Shown here one piece after another: positions 21,131 through 30,266 of a stretch of DNA of 64,000 bases; the stretch's first letter is position 1, and each line of letters starts with the position of its first letter. Under the pieces are notes generated by a model. It was given only the letters and a program-made list of their open reading frames with translations. It made no database searches and was not told where the DNA came from. Source of the DNA: Cymbomonas tetramitiformis. Taxonomy: Eukaryota; Chlorophyta; Pyramimonadophyceae; Pyramimonadales; Pyramimonadaceae. The stretch spans positions 1 to 64,000 of the forward strand of contig LGRX02031403.1 of NCBI GenBank assembly GCA_001247695.2. Direction: 5' to 3'. Made by a program: the position numbers and the translations under genes.

Positions 21131-22213
21131 TCAAGAGAGCTCCTTCGCTGCCTCCGCGAACGCGGCCGGAAGGATGAGCCGCTGCTCGTCGTCCAGCTCA
21201 CAGTACCTCTCCCAGCAGTCGGACTTCCAGTCCCCCTGCAGCTTGATGTAGAGCCTCTCCACGTTCAGCCGCATGGCTGCCGTGGCCCCGCCCCTGCGGA
21301 GCGAGTGCCCGGCATACCGAGCCGGGTCCAGCCCCACCTGCACGGCCAGGCTCTTCAGCCCGGCCACCAGCGCCGCGTGCGACATGGGCACCAGCGCGCC
21401 CCGCTTGCCCCTCCCTTCCACCTGGAAGAGGGGCGCCTCCTCTGGCAATCCCTCCGTGGCCAGCATGAGCCGACGGAGGGCCTCCACCGGGCACAGCCTC
21501 GACCCCGGCACCGCCACCAGCGGCACCCAGTGGTAGCGCTCCCCGCACTGGATGGTCTTCGAGTGCCGCACTCGGATCCACACCACGTCTCCAGCCTCCG
21601 CGAAGAGCACATCCTCCCGCACCAGCGCACCCCTGGCGTTCCACGCCTGGGACTTCCCCACAGTGAGGTTGTCCTTGCGGAACAAGCCGTAGAACCCCAC
21701 CAGGATGGCTGCCCACAACGCCAAGCCCGTGATCGACTCCATGTCAGCGAACTCAGCCATGCGCGCTAGGTCCCGCAACGTGATGGGCATCACCGGCTTC
21801 GCCGGCCGGTCCCACTGCCTGCGCACGCCCTGCAGGGCTGCCGCCACCCAGAACCTGTGAGCAATCGGCGTCCACTCCACCCCCTGCTGCAAGTGAAGGG
21901 ACCGCACACCCGCCAGGTAGGACTTGATCGTCCCTGGCTGCACGAACCACGCTGAGAAGGCAATGAAGCGCGCTAACGTGGCATCCGACGCCGGGAGCAA
22001 TGGCTCCAGCGTGCCCAGGCACGCGAAGCGCACGCAGAACGTGAGGAAGGCCTTGACCCCCGTGTCGTAGGACCTCTGCGTGCTCTCGGCGTACGCCCCG
22101 TCCTGGTAGCGCTCCACCGCCACTGCCAGCTCCTCCAGCAGCTCCTCTGCGCCCCGATCACACCCAGTCAGGCAACTCCACCGGCTCCAGGGGCACACGC
22201 ACCACCAGCACAT
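21131..22213 (-). CDS. Tyrosine recombinase of the PAT-like element, 360 aa
   Basis: Integrates the circular DNA copy by site-specific strand exchange. The N-terminal part is a SAM-like, core-binding region (STQRSYDTGVKAFLTF, SYLAGVRSLH). The catalytic part shows the first Arg in LFRKDN, HSLRRGG (H-x-x-R), GDWKS, and the Tyr nucleophile in WERYCEL near residue 340. All tetrad residues are present and the ORF is intact, ending in TGA. It overlaps the preceding RNase H/Dam ORF by 56 bases in another frame. Confidence 0.9.
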   Translation of the reverse strand: MCWWCVCPWSRWSCLTGCDRGAEELLEELAVAVERYQDGAYAESTQRSYDTGVKAFLTFCVRFACLGTLEPLLPASDATLARFIAFSAWFVQPGTIKSYLAGVRSLHLQQGVEWTPIAHRFWVAAALQGVRRQWDRPAKPVMPITLRDLARMAEFADMESITGLALWAAILVGFYGLFRKDNLTVGKSQAWNARGALVREDVLFAEAGDVVWIRVRHSKTIQCGERYHWVPLVAVPGSRLCPVEALRRLMLATEGLPEEAPLFQVEGRGKRGALVPMSHAALVAGLKSLAVQVGLDPARYAGHSLRRGGATAAMRLNVERLYIKLQGDWKSDCWERYCELDDEQRLILPAAFAEAAKELS

Positions 22214-23429
22214 CCCACCGAGTGGGCCCCCACTCTGAGCGGCCCTTGCCGTCCAGCGCCGGAGCCGTGAAGAGCATCGTGCCCGCCCGGTACTTGCGCA
22301 CCGGGCGGAACACCTCGCGCATCCCCGACACCAGCTCGTACGCCTCGTCCCCCTCCCACACCGGCACCAGGAAGCACCCGCCTGTGCCCATCTGCTGCCT
22401 GCGCTTGCACTTCAAGAAGTTGAGCAGGATCTCGTACATCACCGAGAACGGGAGGTTCGCCCACGTGTTGAGCCCATCGAAGCGCTGCTTGCGCGCGTCA
22501 TCCTCCGCGCTCCAGCTCCGCACGCAGAACGCGTTCGCCCGCGAGGACGCCACGCACGCGTCCAGGGTGAACGGCCCGAACTCCTCGTCCATCTCCGCGA
22601 ACAAGACCGGGGAGAACTGCCAGTCGTCCCGGTCCTGCCTCCACAGCACCTCCCGCTTGCGCATCGCCCACCGCATGTGGAACTCCTCGAGCTTCAGCCG
22701 CGAGAGCAAGTCCGCCAGGAGGTTGTCCTTCGACGAGATGTACTTCGGGCGCAGCCGGATGTCGTGCTGCGCGCAAAGGTAGAAGATCTTGCGCAGCAGC
22801 GGGATGTACTCGACCGGCCCCCAGAACTTGTCCACTTGCGTGAGCGCGCACTGGTTGTCGATCCGTACCACCAGCGTCCACCCCGACAGCCTGTGCGCCC
22901 ACAGCGCCAGCGCCCACCAAACCGCGAAGAGCTCGAGGTAGTTGATGTGGGACTTCGCCTTGCTCGTGAACGGGTAGAAGTCGCGCTGCGGCATCTCCGC
23001 CAGGTCCTCCCACGAGACGAGGAAGTAGTCGGGCTGGCAATGACCGCCCATCCCCTTCCTCAGCGACGCGTCCGTCGCGAAGGCGTCCTCGTGCACGTCC
23101 TCCTTGTGCAACACCACCTTGCGCCCGTTGTAGAGCCGGATGACGCGCTCCACCACCTTCAGGTCCTGCATCACGCCCGTGCTCACCGTCACGCGCGACC
23201 TGCCGGCTGTCGCCGCGACGAGCGCGAAGCCCTGCCGCGTGTAGAGCGACAGGCCCCACACCACCTGCGCGCAGAACGTCAGCAGCCCGAGAAGCGACTC
23301 GAGCTTGCGCCTGCGCACCGGTCCCGTCGCCGCCTCCGCGCGCATCTCCCGCAGCTTGTCCGTCACTTGTTGCACGCGCTCCTCGTCGATCGACGCGGTG
23401 CATGTCTCGCCGTCAGTGCACAACAACAC
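22158..23429 (-). CDS. RNase H plus Dam-like methyltransferase domain of the PAT-like element
   Basis: The first half is RNase H: FATDASLRKGMGG, INYLELFAVWWAL, VVRIDNQCAL and SSKDNLLADLLSR supply the acidic residues. The second half begins FGPFTLDACVASSRANAFC and has TWANLPFSVMYEILLNF, the layout of phage-type DNA N6-adenine methyltransferases found in many DIRS/PAT elements. The motif IV equivalent reads NLPF rather than NPPY/F, which may lower activity. It continues from the reverse transcriptase ORF, but a one-base shift near 23440-23455 separates them; reading resumes at LEFLGVLLCTDGE. Confidence 0.85.
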   Translation of the reverse strand: MLLCTDGETCTASIDEERVQQVTDKLREMRAEAATGPVRRRKLESLLGLLTFCAQVVWGLSLYTRQGFALVAATAGRSRVTVSTGVMQDLKVVERVIRLYNGRKVVLHKEDVHEDAFATDASLRKGMGGHCQPDYFLVSWEDLAEMPQRDFYPFTSKAKSHINYLELFAVWWALALWAHRLSGWTLVVRIDNQCALTQVDKFWGPVEYIPLLRKIFYLCAQHDIRLRPKYISSKDNLLADLLSRLKLEEFHMRWAMRKREVLWRQDRDDWQFSPVLFAEMDEEFGPFTLDACVASSRANAFCVRSWSAEDDARKQRFDGLNTWANLPFSVMYEILLNFLKCKRRQQMGTGGCFLVPVWEGDEAYELVSGMREVFRPVRKYRAGTMLFTAPALDGKGRSEWGPTRWDVLVVRVPLEPVELPDWV

Positions 23430-24556
23430 GCCAAGGAACTCCAGACGTGCGCCGGACCCTCACACTTGGCCCGGTTCACCTTGAAGCCCAACATGGTCAC
23501 GAACTCGATCAAGAGGTCCATCATCTCCTGAGCCTCAGCTGCCGTGCGCGCCACCATGAAGAAATCATCTAAGTACCCGACGCACGGCACCCCCTGCGCC
23601 TGCATCCACGCCACAATCGCTCGCGTGTAGCGCATGAAGATGCCTGGCAACGCGCGGTTCCCGAACGGGCTGCGCGTGTCCATGTACCGCTTGCCGCGCC
23701 ACTGGAAGCATTGCGCTGCCCAGTACTGCGACGCGACGGGCAACGACCTGTACGCCTCCTCCAGGTCCACCTTCACCATGTACATGCCCGGTCGTAGCAG
23801 CGCGTACGCGTCCTTGACTGTCGTGAACTCGTCCTTCTGGAGCTCGATCCAGTCGTTGACGCCGACGAACGAAGGTCGCGAGTAATCCCACACGGGACGG
23901 TACTTGAGCTTCCCCTTGCGGAGTCGCTCCACCATCCCGAGGGCCGACACGCCCCGCGGTAGCCAATCGCGAGCGTCGAAGATCCTCCCCGCGGCCATCT
24001 CCTTCGCGAGCTCCGCGGTCATGGCCTCCGCGTGCTCGTCTCCTACGTAATTCTCCACGATGTACGGCTCGTCCGGCTCCTCGCCTGCAAAGGGGAAACC
24101 GACGCCACATGCCGCACCTCGCACCAGGAAGGCCACGTCTGGCCAATCCTTCAGCGCCTCCGCGAGAAGGTGCGCTCTCTCCGACATCAGCGGTACCTGC
24201 GCTCCCACATCGCGCACCTCCTGCTGGAAGCGAGCGCGCTCCTCCTCCGTCGTGCCCGTACCGGAAAGGCCCCGCGCCTTGGCGCCCTCCACGATCGCTG
24301 CACGCAATGCCGGCCACCTCGCCGACCTCGACTCCGCCACCGCCGGGTAGTGCTCACCGCACCCGGTACCCGCCGGGGACACCGCCGGCGCCGGCGCCGC
24401 AGCCGGCGCCGCCGGTAACGGTGCCCCCGCTGCATCCCACACCGGCGCTACCAGCAGCCTCCGAAGCCGTGCCCACCACGGCTCCGCGTCCTCCACCTGC
24501 ATCTCGCACGCCTCGCCTGCAGGCTCGGGCTCCCGATCGCCGCTCGCCATCGTCAC
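23363..24556 (-). CDS. Reverse transcriptase of the PAT-like element
   Basis: DIRS-type reverse transcriptase: RPVWDYSRPSFVGVND, VKVDLEEAYRSLPV (first catalytic Asp), SPFGNRALPGIFMRYTRA and GYLDDFFMVA (YLDD box). The reading frame is lost after KCEGPAHV, where a one-base deletion shifts the ORF into CCCAL-rich nonsense. The downstream ORF resumes the expected sequence. It is either an inactivating mutation or a sequencing error in GC-rich DNA. Ala/Pro-rich N-terminal extension of about 120 residues. Confidence 0.88.
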   Translation of the reverse strand: MTMASGDREPEPAGEACEMQVEDAEPWWARLRRLLVAPVWDAAGAPLPAAPAAAPAPAVSPAGTGCGEHYPAVAESRSARWPALRAAIVEGAKARGLSGTGTTEEERARFQQEVRDVGAQVPLMSERAHLLAEALKDWPDVAFLVRGAACGVGFPFAGEEPDEPYIVENYVGDEHAEAMTAELAKEMAAGRIFDARDWLPRGVSALGMVERLRKGKLKYRPVWDYSRPSFVGVNDWIELQKDEFTTVKDAYALLRPGMYMVKVDLEEAYRSLPVASQYWAAQCFQWRGKRYMDTRSPFGNRALPGIFMRYTRAIVAWMQAQGVPCVGYLDDFFMVARTAAEAQEMMDLLIEFVTMLGFKVNRAKCEGPAHVWSSLACCCALTARHAPRRSTRSACNK

Positions 24557-24679
24557 GCCATCCTCGCGCTCCTCCTCCGGCTCTACGACGATCTCCCCCT
24601 CTGGCGCCCCCTGCGCCCCTCCGCCACCTTCCGGCTCCCCCGGGGGCGTGGCCTCCCCCGGGCTCCACCGCCCGTCCCC

Positions 24680-26887
24680 TCAGCGGCCACCCGCCGGCGC
24701 CGTGCACTCGTGGCCCTCGTAGTGCACGTGGTTCTTGCTCTCACACTTGACGCAGTGGTGAGCGAACCTGCAGGTCTTCCTCCCGCATCCCGCCGGTGAG
24801 TTGTGGTCAAAGCATGCACTCTGCGATCGCTTGCCATCTCGACGCTTACCGGGCTTGTCCGGCTTCACCACACTCGCATCCGGCTGCTCCGGGTCCGACA
24901 CCCGCGGCTTCTTCGAGTAGCGGCTGCCGGTACCCCCCGCGCTCCAGCTGCTGCTGCCGCCACCGCCACCTCCTCCGTGGCCCTTCTCCTTGATGCCCTT
25001 GTCCCGCTTGTACATCTCCCAATGGGCTGTGTACGACACCAGCTCGAAGGTAGTGGAGGCCTCCTTCTCCATCCGCACGCAGAGATGATCGTAGAACTTG
25101 CGGAGGTGGTCCCACGCGTAGTCGATCGACATCAGACGCATCCACTTCCGGAACTGCAACAGCAGGTCCCGCGCATCCTCGGGGGCCTTGCACGCCAGCA
25201 CCGTGAAGGTCTCGTCCCACTCGTCGAAGCTACGGCAGTGCTTGGCCTTGGACTCCAGCACCAGCCCCCTCTTCGCGTCCAATCGCCACTCCGCGGCTCC
25301 CTCCTCGTAGTCGCCTCCGGGACGCGACACCCGGATGTCCATCCCCTTAAGCGCTCCACCTGCGGGAAGGAAGGGTCTAGCAGGCACAGCGATCTCACCT
25401 GGCGGGCGCGTGATGTCCTTCACCGCCAGGCTGCCGTCCAGCGCTCGCCGAAGCTCCTCGTCCGTCGCCGTGCGGAGGGACCCGAATCGCGCCTTCGCTG
25501 CTGCCCGCTTCTGCTCCTCGCTCTCGCTGTCCTCGCCGTCCGACCCGCTGGGCTGCTTCACCGCTCGCCGCTTCCTGCTCGCCGCAGCCGCTGCTGCCCA
25601 CTCCTCGTCGAAGGCCGGCTGCGCGATCCCCGGCACACCTGCCAACGCCTGCTGCATGTCCGCCAGCTCCCGAAGCGCAAGGTCGATGTACGCGTAGAGA
25701 TGCTTCGTGCGTACCTTTGCGCGCTCCGGGAGCTCCTCCAGCCCGCACTGCTCCTGCCTGCACGCGGGAAACTTGCTGTCCACCAGCTCGAACTCCCATG
25801 GCTCCACTCGCCTCGCCGGGTGCCGCCCAAAGCTGTGCTTCACCCGCGCCAGCTCGGCTGCTTGGCGCGCTGCGGCCACCCTGATCTCTGTGATCACGCG
25901 CTCACACTCCGCCCATGACCACCCTCGGCGCTTCCCCGCTGACGCCCGCGCCACATCCCGCAGTGACGCGGGCGGGTCACGCCCCTTGCTGCCGCCCTGG
26001 ACGATCGGGCCGCGCCCCGCCAGCGCTGCCGCGACCGCCGCGTCTACCATGCGCTGCACTTCATCTTCTGTGCGCAGCACTCCTCTGGGTGAGGGCCCCG
26101 AAGACCCGGGGCTGCCACTCCCGTTCGGAGATGCCTGCGATCCAGGCCGCACCTCCTGCTGCATGTCGCTTGCCGCCGTAGCCCATGCCATGACCCTGCG
26201 CCTCTCCTTCGCCGCCACTCCGCGCAGGGCCTCCCACCTGCCCCCTGGCTCCCCCAAGGGCCACTCACCGCGCACCACTCGCCGATCCGTACCCAGGAGC
26301 CCCACCTCCACCAGATCGTCGGTGGGACCCTCCAAGTCCCTCGGCATGTCCTCCACGATCGCCTCCTCCAGCCGCTGGAACTCGATCAACATGTCCCTGC
26401 GATCCTCCAGCACCTCGCTCTTCGTGGTTGGCCTGGAGGGGTGCGCTAGTACCAGCAGCTTCTCCACCGCCGCGACCCTGGTGCGGGTACACCAAACTGC
26501 TGCCCGCCGGTACTGATATAGCGTGCGGTGCGGGTACACCAAATTGCTGCCCGCCGGTACTGATGCGTGCGGGTCACATCCGGCGATGACATCCTCCGGC
26601 TCCCGCCTTCTCCTCGCTGGCCTGCCATGCTTCTCGATCTCCTCCCGCACACCAAAAGCTATCCCTCTGCCGATTGGAAACCAAACACTGTCTGAGTCTG
26701 CCTCCCACACCTCTTCTGCGCAATTCGCGCAGAGATTGGTTTTAACGAACGCGCGCCCGTCCCTGCGGCGCAGCGGGTTCAAGATCGGCTCCCAAGTCTG
26801 CCACTTAGCGTGAGAAAACGCTTCACCTTCCCAGCACACGAAGCACGGAAAAGCCGAATCCGCTTCCGGCACCTCCAGGTCGATCAA
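24680..26887 (-). CDS. Gag-like protein of the PAT-like element, about 735 aa
   Basis: Begins with two Cys pairs (CFVCWEGE, CANCAEE), has a long Arg/Ala-rich middle and ends with CFDHNSPAGCGRKTCRFAHH, a CCCH zinc finger, followed by a second Cys/His group. Structural role in particle assembly is inferred from position and zinc fingers. There is no in-frame ATG at the start. The ORF abuts the one at 26884-27261 in another frame, so the true N-terminus probably lies there and a one-base shift separates them. Near 26480-26565 about 50 bp are tandemly duplicated, repeating part of the protein. Confidence 0.75.
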   Translation of the reverse strand: MIDLEVPEADSAFPCFVCWEGEAFSHAKWQTWEPILNPLRRRDGRAFVKTNLCANCAEEVWEADSDSVWFPIGRGIAFGVREEIEKHGRPARRRREPEDVIAGCDPHASVPAGSNLVYPHRTLYQYRRAAVWCTRTRVAAVEKLLVLAHPSRPTTKSEVLEDRRDMLIEFQRLEEAIVEDMPRDLEGPTDDLVEVGLLGTDRRVVRGEWPLGEPGGRWEALRGVAAKERRRVMAWATAASDMQQEVRPGSQASPNGSGSPGSSGPSPRGVLRTEDEVQRMVDAAVAAALAGRGPIVQGGSKGRDPPASLRDVARASAGKRRGWSWAECERVITEIRVAAARQAAELARVKHSFGRHPARRVEPWEFELVDSKFPACRQEQCGLEELPERAKVRTKHLYAYIDLALRELADMQQALAGVPGIAQPAFDEEWAAAAAASRKRRAVKQPSGSDGEDSESEEQKRAAAKARFGSLRTATDEELRRALDGSLAVKDITRPPGEIAVPARPFLPAGGALKGMDIRVSRPGGDYEEGAAEWRLDAKRGLVLESKAKHCRSFDEWDETFTVLACKAPEDARDLLLQFRKWMRLMSIDYAWDHLRKFYDHLCVRMEKEASTTFELVSYTAHWEMYKRDKGIKEKGHGGGGGGGSSSWSAGGTGSRYSKKPRVSDPEQPDASVVKPDKPGKRRDGKRSQSACFDHNSPAGCGRKTCRFAHHCVKCESKNHVHYEGHECTAPAGGR

Positions 26888-27261
26888 CGGTACCCGTGCG
26901 TACGGTAGACGTACCCTTCGTACGGATCACGCGGGTCCCAGTACGGACAGTTGAACTTGCACTTGCAGGGCACGAAAACTGGGTGCGACCAGTTCCTCCT
27001 GTCGGTACGATCCTCCAAAGGCGCGCTCACCCCTGAGATGTCGGTTTGCGTTCCCGCGTCTTTCTCCGTAGGCTGTCCGTACGATCCTCTGGGCCCAGCT
27101 CGCAACTGCCCAGACATCCACGCAACTAGAGCGAAAATATACGATATTCGCTGTGCGATATCCAATAATTTTTGCGAATACGCTTTCGGAATCAAAAAGA
27201 AAGGAAGAACAGAGATGGAGCGTTGCTCCTGAGGCTGAGATTCCGAAAAACTGCTTGACAC
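26884..27261 (-). CDS. Probable N-terminal part of the PAT-like element gag
   Basis: 125-residue ORF starting inside repeat A1 (27194-27476) and running to the gag ORF. It ends CKCKFNCPYWDPRDPYEGY, a Cys-rich piece compatible with the zinc-binding start of the following ORF. A one-base change near 26885 would fuse them. Existence as a separate protein is doubtful. Confidence 0.45.
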   Translation of the reverse strand: MSSSFSESQPQEQRSISVLPFFLIPKAYSQKLLDIAQRISYIFALVAWMSGQLRAGPRGSYGQPTEKDAGTQTDISGVSAPLEDRTDRRNWSHPVFVPCKCKFNCPYWDPRDPYEGYVYRTHGYR

Positions 27262-27476
27262 TCCCTGAGAAAGTTGTTAACAACTAACTTCTCGTGTCAA
27301 GCCCAGACGTGTCACGTGTCACCGATCACGGCGATCGGTGACTCCCCCCGTCCCGATGCCACAGACACCGGTGTGGCATCGATCTGGCAGACGGGCCTGG
27401 CGACCCTACACTTAGGGTTCGCGCGCATTGCTTCTACAATAACTCAAATTATTATTTTCCAAATAATAATTGTCTA
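27194..27476 (-). repeat. PAT-like element repeat A1
   Basis: 283 bp, the 5' outer end of the element on the minus strand, matching A2. Confidence 0.9.
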
Positions 27477-27692
27477 GCATGATCGGTGATGAACGCGCTC
27501 AGGCAATGTTCTTTGGCAGCAATGCTGCCCATGGATAATTTTGATATATTGAGGTGGCAGCTTGGCGCGAGTGCTGCTGGGGTCATTCTCGTAGGACAAG
27601 GACCCGTACATTGGGGACATTTGTTTTCAAGCGCCTCCGGAACCAGAAAGTCAGGAAAATAGCATTACACTGCTGAAGACATTTATTCCAGG

Positions 27693-28040
27693 GAGCTGTC
27701 ACACCTGCACCACAGAAGGTGTCAGGGCAGAGCTGTCATACCAGATTGTCACATGTAAACGGTTGGGATGGCAGTTCTATCCAATTATCACTTTTTGGCA
27801 TGTTCCAGTTGGCCAGGCGAGATGGCTCTTCGTTCAGTTTGCTCACTTTTCAGAACAAGATTGAGATTGTTGTGAAGCGCGAGTGAAGTGACAAACGGCA
27901 ATCTCTCCAAGCCAAATTGTCAAAAAGCCAAGAGATGGGGAAACGTCTAGACATGGCACATCCCGACGAACGTTTAACCATCTGGTATAACGGTTCTGGT
28001 GTGTCACCTTCTGTGGTGCACGGGTGACAGCTCACTAGAA
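27693..28040. mobile_element. Inverted-repeat element (MITE-like)
   Basis: GAGCTGTCAC, TGCACCACAGAAGGTG and a CCAGA-containing block at about 27696-27755 recur as reverse complement at about 27980-28036, giving arms of some 50 bp around about 230 bp. No ORF inside. Target duplication not identified, so the exact ends are uncertain. Confidence 0.6.
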
Positions 28041-28059
28041 TAGCATGCATTAAGTCTAA

Positions 28060-29132
28060 TACTATTCGCTTGAATTTCCGGTTTGTCGGTTTGACACTAA
28101 TCCTTCAGCAAAATTTCCGAGACGTATACCTCACCTCTGTAGGGGTTTAGAGGGGTTCTTGAATCTATACACTTGCCTCGCTCATTTGGGAATGTTGCCG
28201 TACAGGAATTGGTGAATTGGAGAACACCGTTAAGTAAGTTGAAACATCAACTTATTGAGAGCGTTGACAGCAAACTTTCATTACATTACGCCACCCAATA
28301 TGTGCAATAGCCACTGTGAAAATTTACATGGAGTATTTTATAAGTGCCAATGGGCATCCTGAGAGCCAGGTGCCAGAATCACATTCGAAGAGTTTGCCAT
28401 TGCATTCACCACCACAGACGTCAATCTTATAGAATGTGTACATCATGGCGATTGATCTAGAGTGCACACACACACACACAACCAATTATATCCATATATC
28501 CAGTATTGCCAACAATCCCGGGTACATAACCTTGTCTCTGGCTAGCGTGATGAGTGTAAGTATAATGTCTGCTCGGCTAATAAATACTGAGCGATAATAT
28601 GATCTGACCGGTGGCATGGGCATATGCTAAGCCACTGCTGTGACGATCCGTGGACTACACCACTGGCCATATACTAATCCCCATTCGAATCTCCTTCGAC
28701 AAATTGTTTTGAATAAGGTTAGGTTTGCTCGGTTTTGAATGGCAAGCAACCACACTGGCATTCGCATTGTCCATGATGAGCATGTGTGAATGTTTTGGGT
28801 TTCTATATGATTCGCTACTGGCATTCATGCCAAGGACGCGGACGGATATGCGGTAATTACTGACATATGCAACGGACATCTGTCACTTTCTTCGTCGTTC
28901 CGTGTTTAGACTACTGCATTGTCAAACAGCATAACTAAGCCGTATCATATATGCGTTGTAAAGATGCGGTGAGTATATGTAAAAGCCCCAAGTCGATAAC
29001 ACAAATAATTGTTTGATGATATAAGCGACAGTAATGGGCAGCAGTATTGCATGTCGACATCGCCGGTATCGTAGTCGTAAGATTCGGAGTGACGCCATAC
29101 CTGCTTGCTTTGGGGTCGGAACATACATCACT
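28060..29132. other. No gene recognised
   Basis: AT-rich spacer between the inverted-repeat element and the Gypsy-type element. A CA microsatellite lies near 28468-28481. Confidence 0.5.
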
Positions 29133-29519
29133 TGTCACAAACCACGGCTTATCGTGTACCTTAGCCGGGTTGTGACACCTGTTGTAGCAGTCCCTTTGAC
29201 GAACATATGACACGCGCAGTACGGTATGCGCGAGGAGTTATGACAGTAAAGAGATACGGAAATACGAACGGGTGTTACACTTGTTTGGAGATAGCGAGAA
29301 TAAGTAGGGCGGCGTGGCAGGGTGAGGCAGACGCTCATTTTTGTTTTGCCTTCGTAACAGCGATTCCGAAAATAGGAAGTACTCGCTCAGACCGCGAAAA
29401 CAGCAGTGTTATCATATAAGGATTTATGATATATAGCATTCTTCTGCTTGTGAAGATATACATTTGTTGGGCTTGCTCTTGTGTGATAGCGTCAGAACTG
29501 TGATTTACAGTCTTTTACA
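29133..29519 (+). repeat. 5' LTR, last 387 bp only
   Basis: About 97 percent identical by eye to positions 221-607 of the LTR at 47931-48537. It starts exactly at an imperfect hairpin (TGTCACAA ... TTGTGACA) and ends TTTTACA. The first 220 bp of the LTR are missing here. Confidence 0.88.
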
Positions 29520-29605
29520 AAACAAAAATGTGCCTTATTACAGATATGTCGTCTGTAATTCTGAGAGTGTAACACGGCAGTCCTGAAGAACGAGACTTCT
29601 GAAGG

Positions 29606-30146
29606 GTGAGGCCAGGGACGGATTAATCCGTACTGGCAAGCTTGGAAGAGGTTGAGGGAAACAGACTGTTGTAGCACTCGAAGTTCAGCAGTCTTGCAAA
29701 GCACAACGACAGCGATTAGAGCGAAACCGGGGGCCTACTGTTCACTATGATTACAGCGTTGAGAATGGTATTCTGGACTATTTTGGGAAGTGACATCCTG
29801 TTGGAGCGAAGCACCGGACGGTAAAGCCAGGGACGGATTCATCCGTACTGGTACGCCTGAAGGCGTAGAGCGAAACAGGACATTGTTTACTATTATGGCA
29901 GCGTTCATTGCGACAGTCTGACTCATTCTGGCATTCTGCCGAGTTACGGTACTGACCAGGCACACTGAGGGTGGAATCAACCTTGCTGACCATCCGGGAG
30001 AAGCAGAGTAAGACAGGGTCAAGTTACCTGCGAGGCTCAGCACATAATTTATGAGTGAGATTATCCTTACAGTGATTGCTACTTAGAGCGAAGCACTGAA
30101 AGGTGAAGCCAGGGACGGATTTATCCGTACTGGTAAGCTTGGAAGT
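29606..30146 (+). repeat. Leader array of three hairpin repeats, plus-strand element
   Basis: Copies at 29606-29650, 29821-29865 and 30101-30146 have GTRARGCCAGGG, stem ACGGAT / ATCCGT with a two-base loop (TA, TC or TT), ACTGG and then GGTAAGCTTGGAAG-like sequence. The frame (CCAGGG, palindrome, ACTGG) equals that in the leader of the minus-strand relative, with a wholly different palindrome. The array lies between the LTR and the gag start. Confidence 0.88.
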
Positions 30147-30266
30147 GTGGAGTGAAAAGAGCCTTCACATTGGCATCTCCTCACCACCGGGAAAGTAGCA
30201 ACGGAGTCCAGCACTGATCGCCAGAAACAGCAAAGGGCAGAGAGACGTACCCAGAGAGCGGTACGG

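Larger units (their letters stand above)
19970..27476 (-). mobile_element. PAT-like tyrosine-recombinase retrotransposon (DIRS order), complete
   Basis: Read on the minus strand the order is A1 (27476-27194), ORFs, B1 (21036-20678), A2 (20677-20396), a 64-bp spacer, B2 (20331-19970). This A1-ORF-B1-A2-B2 split direct repeat is the hallmark of PAT/Ngaro-type elements, which integrate through a circle by a tyrosine recombinase and make no target duplication. None is seen here. The B1/A2 border equals the two outer ends joined, as the circle model requires. Repeat copies differ by only a few small indels, so insertion seems recent. The element sits in an intron of the hydrolase gene in opposite orientation. 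Confidence 0.92.

Noticed and set aside
21198..24750. Long plus- and minus-frame ORFs overlapping the PAT-like genes (for example 22498-23403 minus, 22677-23531 plus, 24109-24750 plus)
   Set aside because: Shadows caused by high GC content in real coding regions.
28280..28440. Minus-strand Cys-rich peptide (CGGECNGKLFEC), possible secreted-protein exon
   Set aside because: Short, no splice context and no second exon found.
29135..29338. 67-residue minus-strand ORF repeated at 48153-48356 and 48760-48963
   Set aside because: It lies inside the LTR and recurs only because the LTR does; there is no sign of coding.
29133..29519. LTR length of 387 bp with a 220-bp 3' untranslated region duplicated beside it
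   Set aside because: A purine tract and TGTTGAG/TTTTACA ends fit a 607-bp LTR better, and the third partial copy plus the 5' partial copy add up to one LTR. It cannot be fully excluded.
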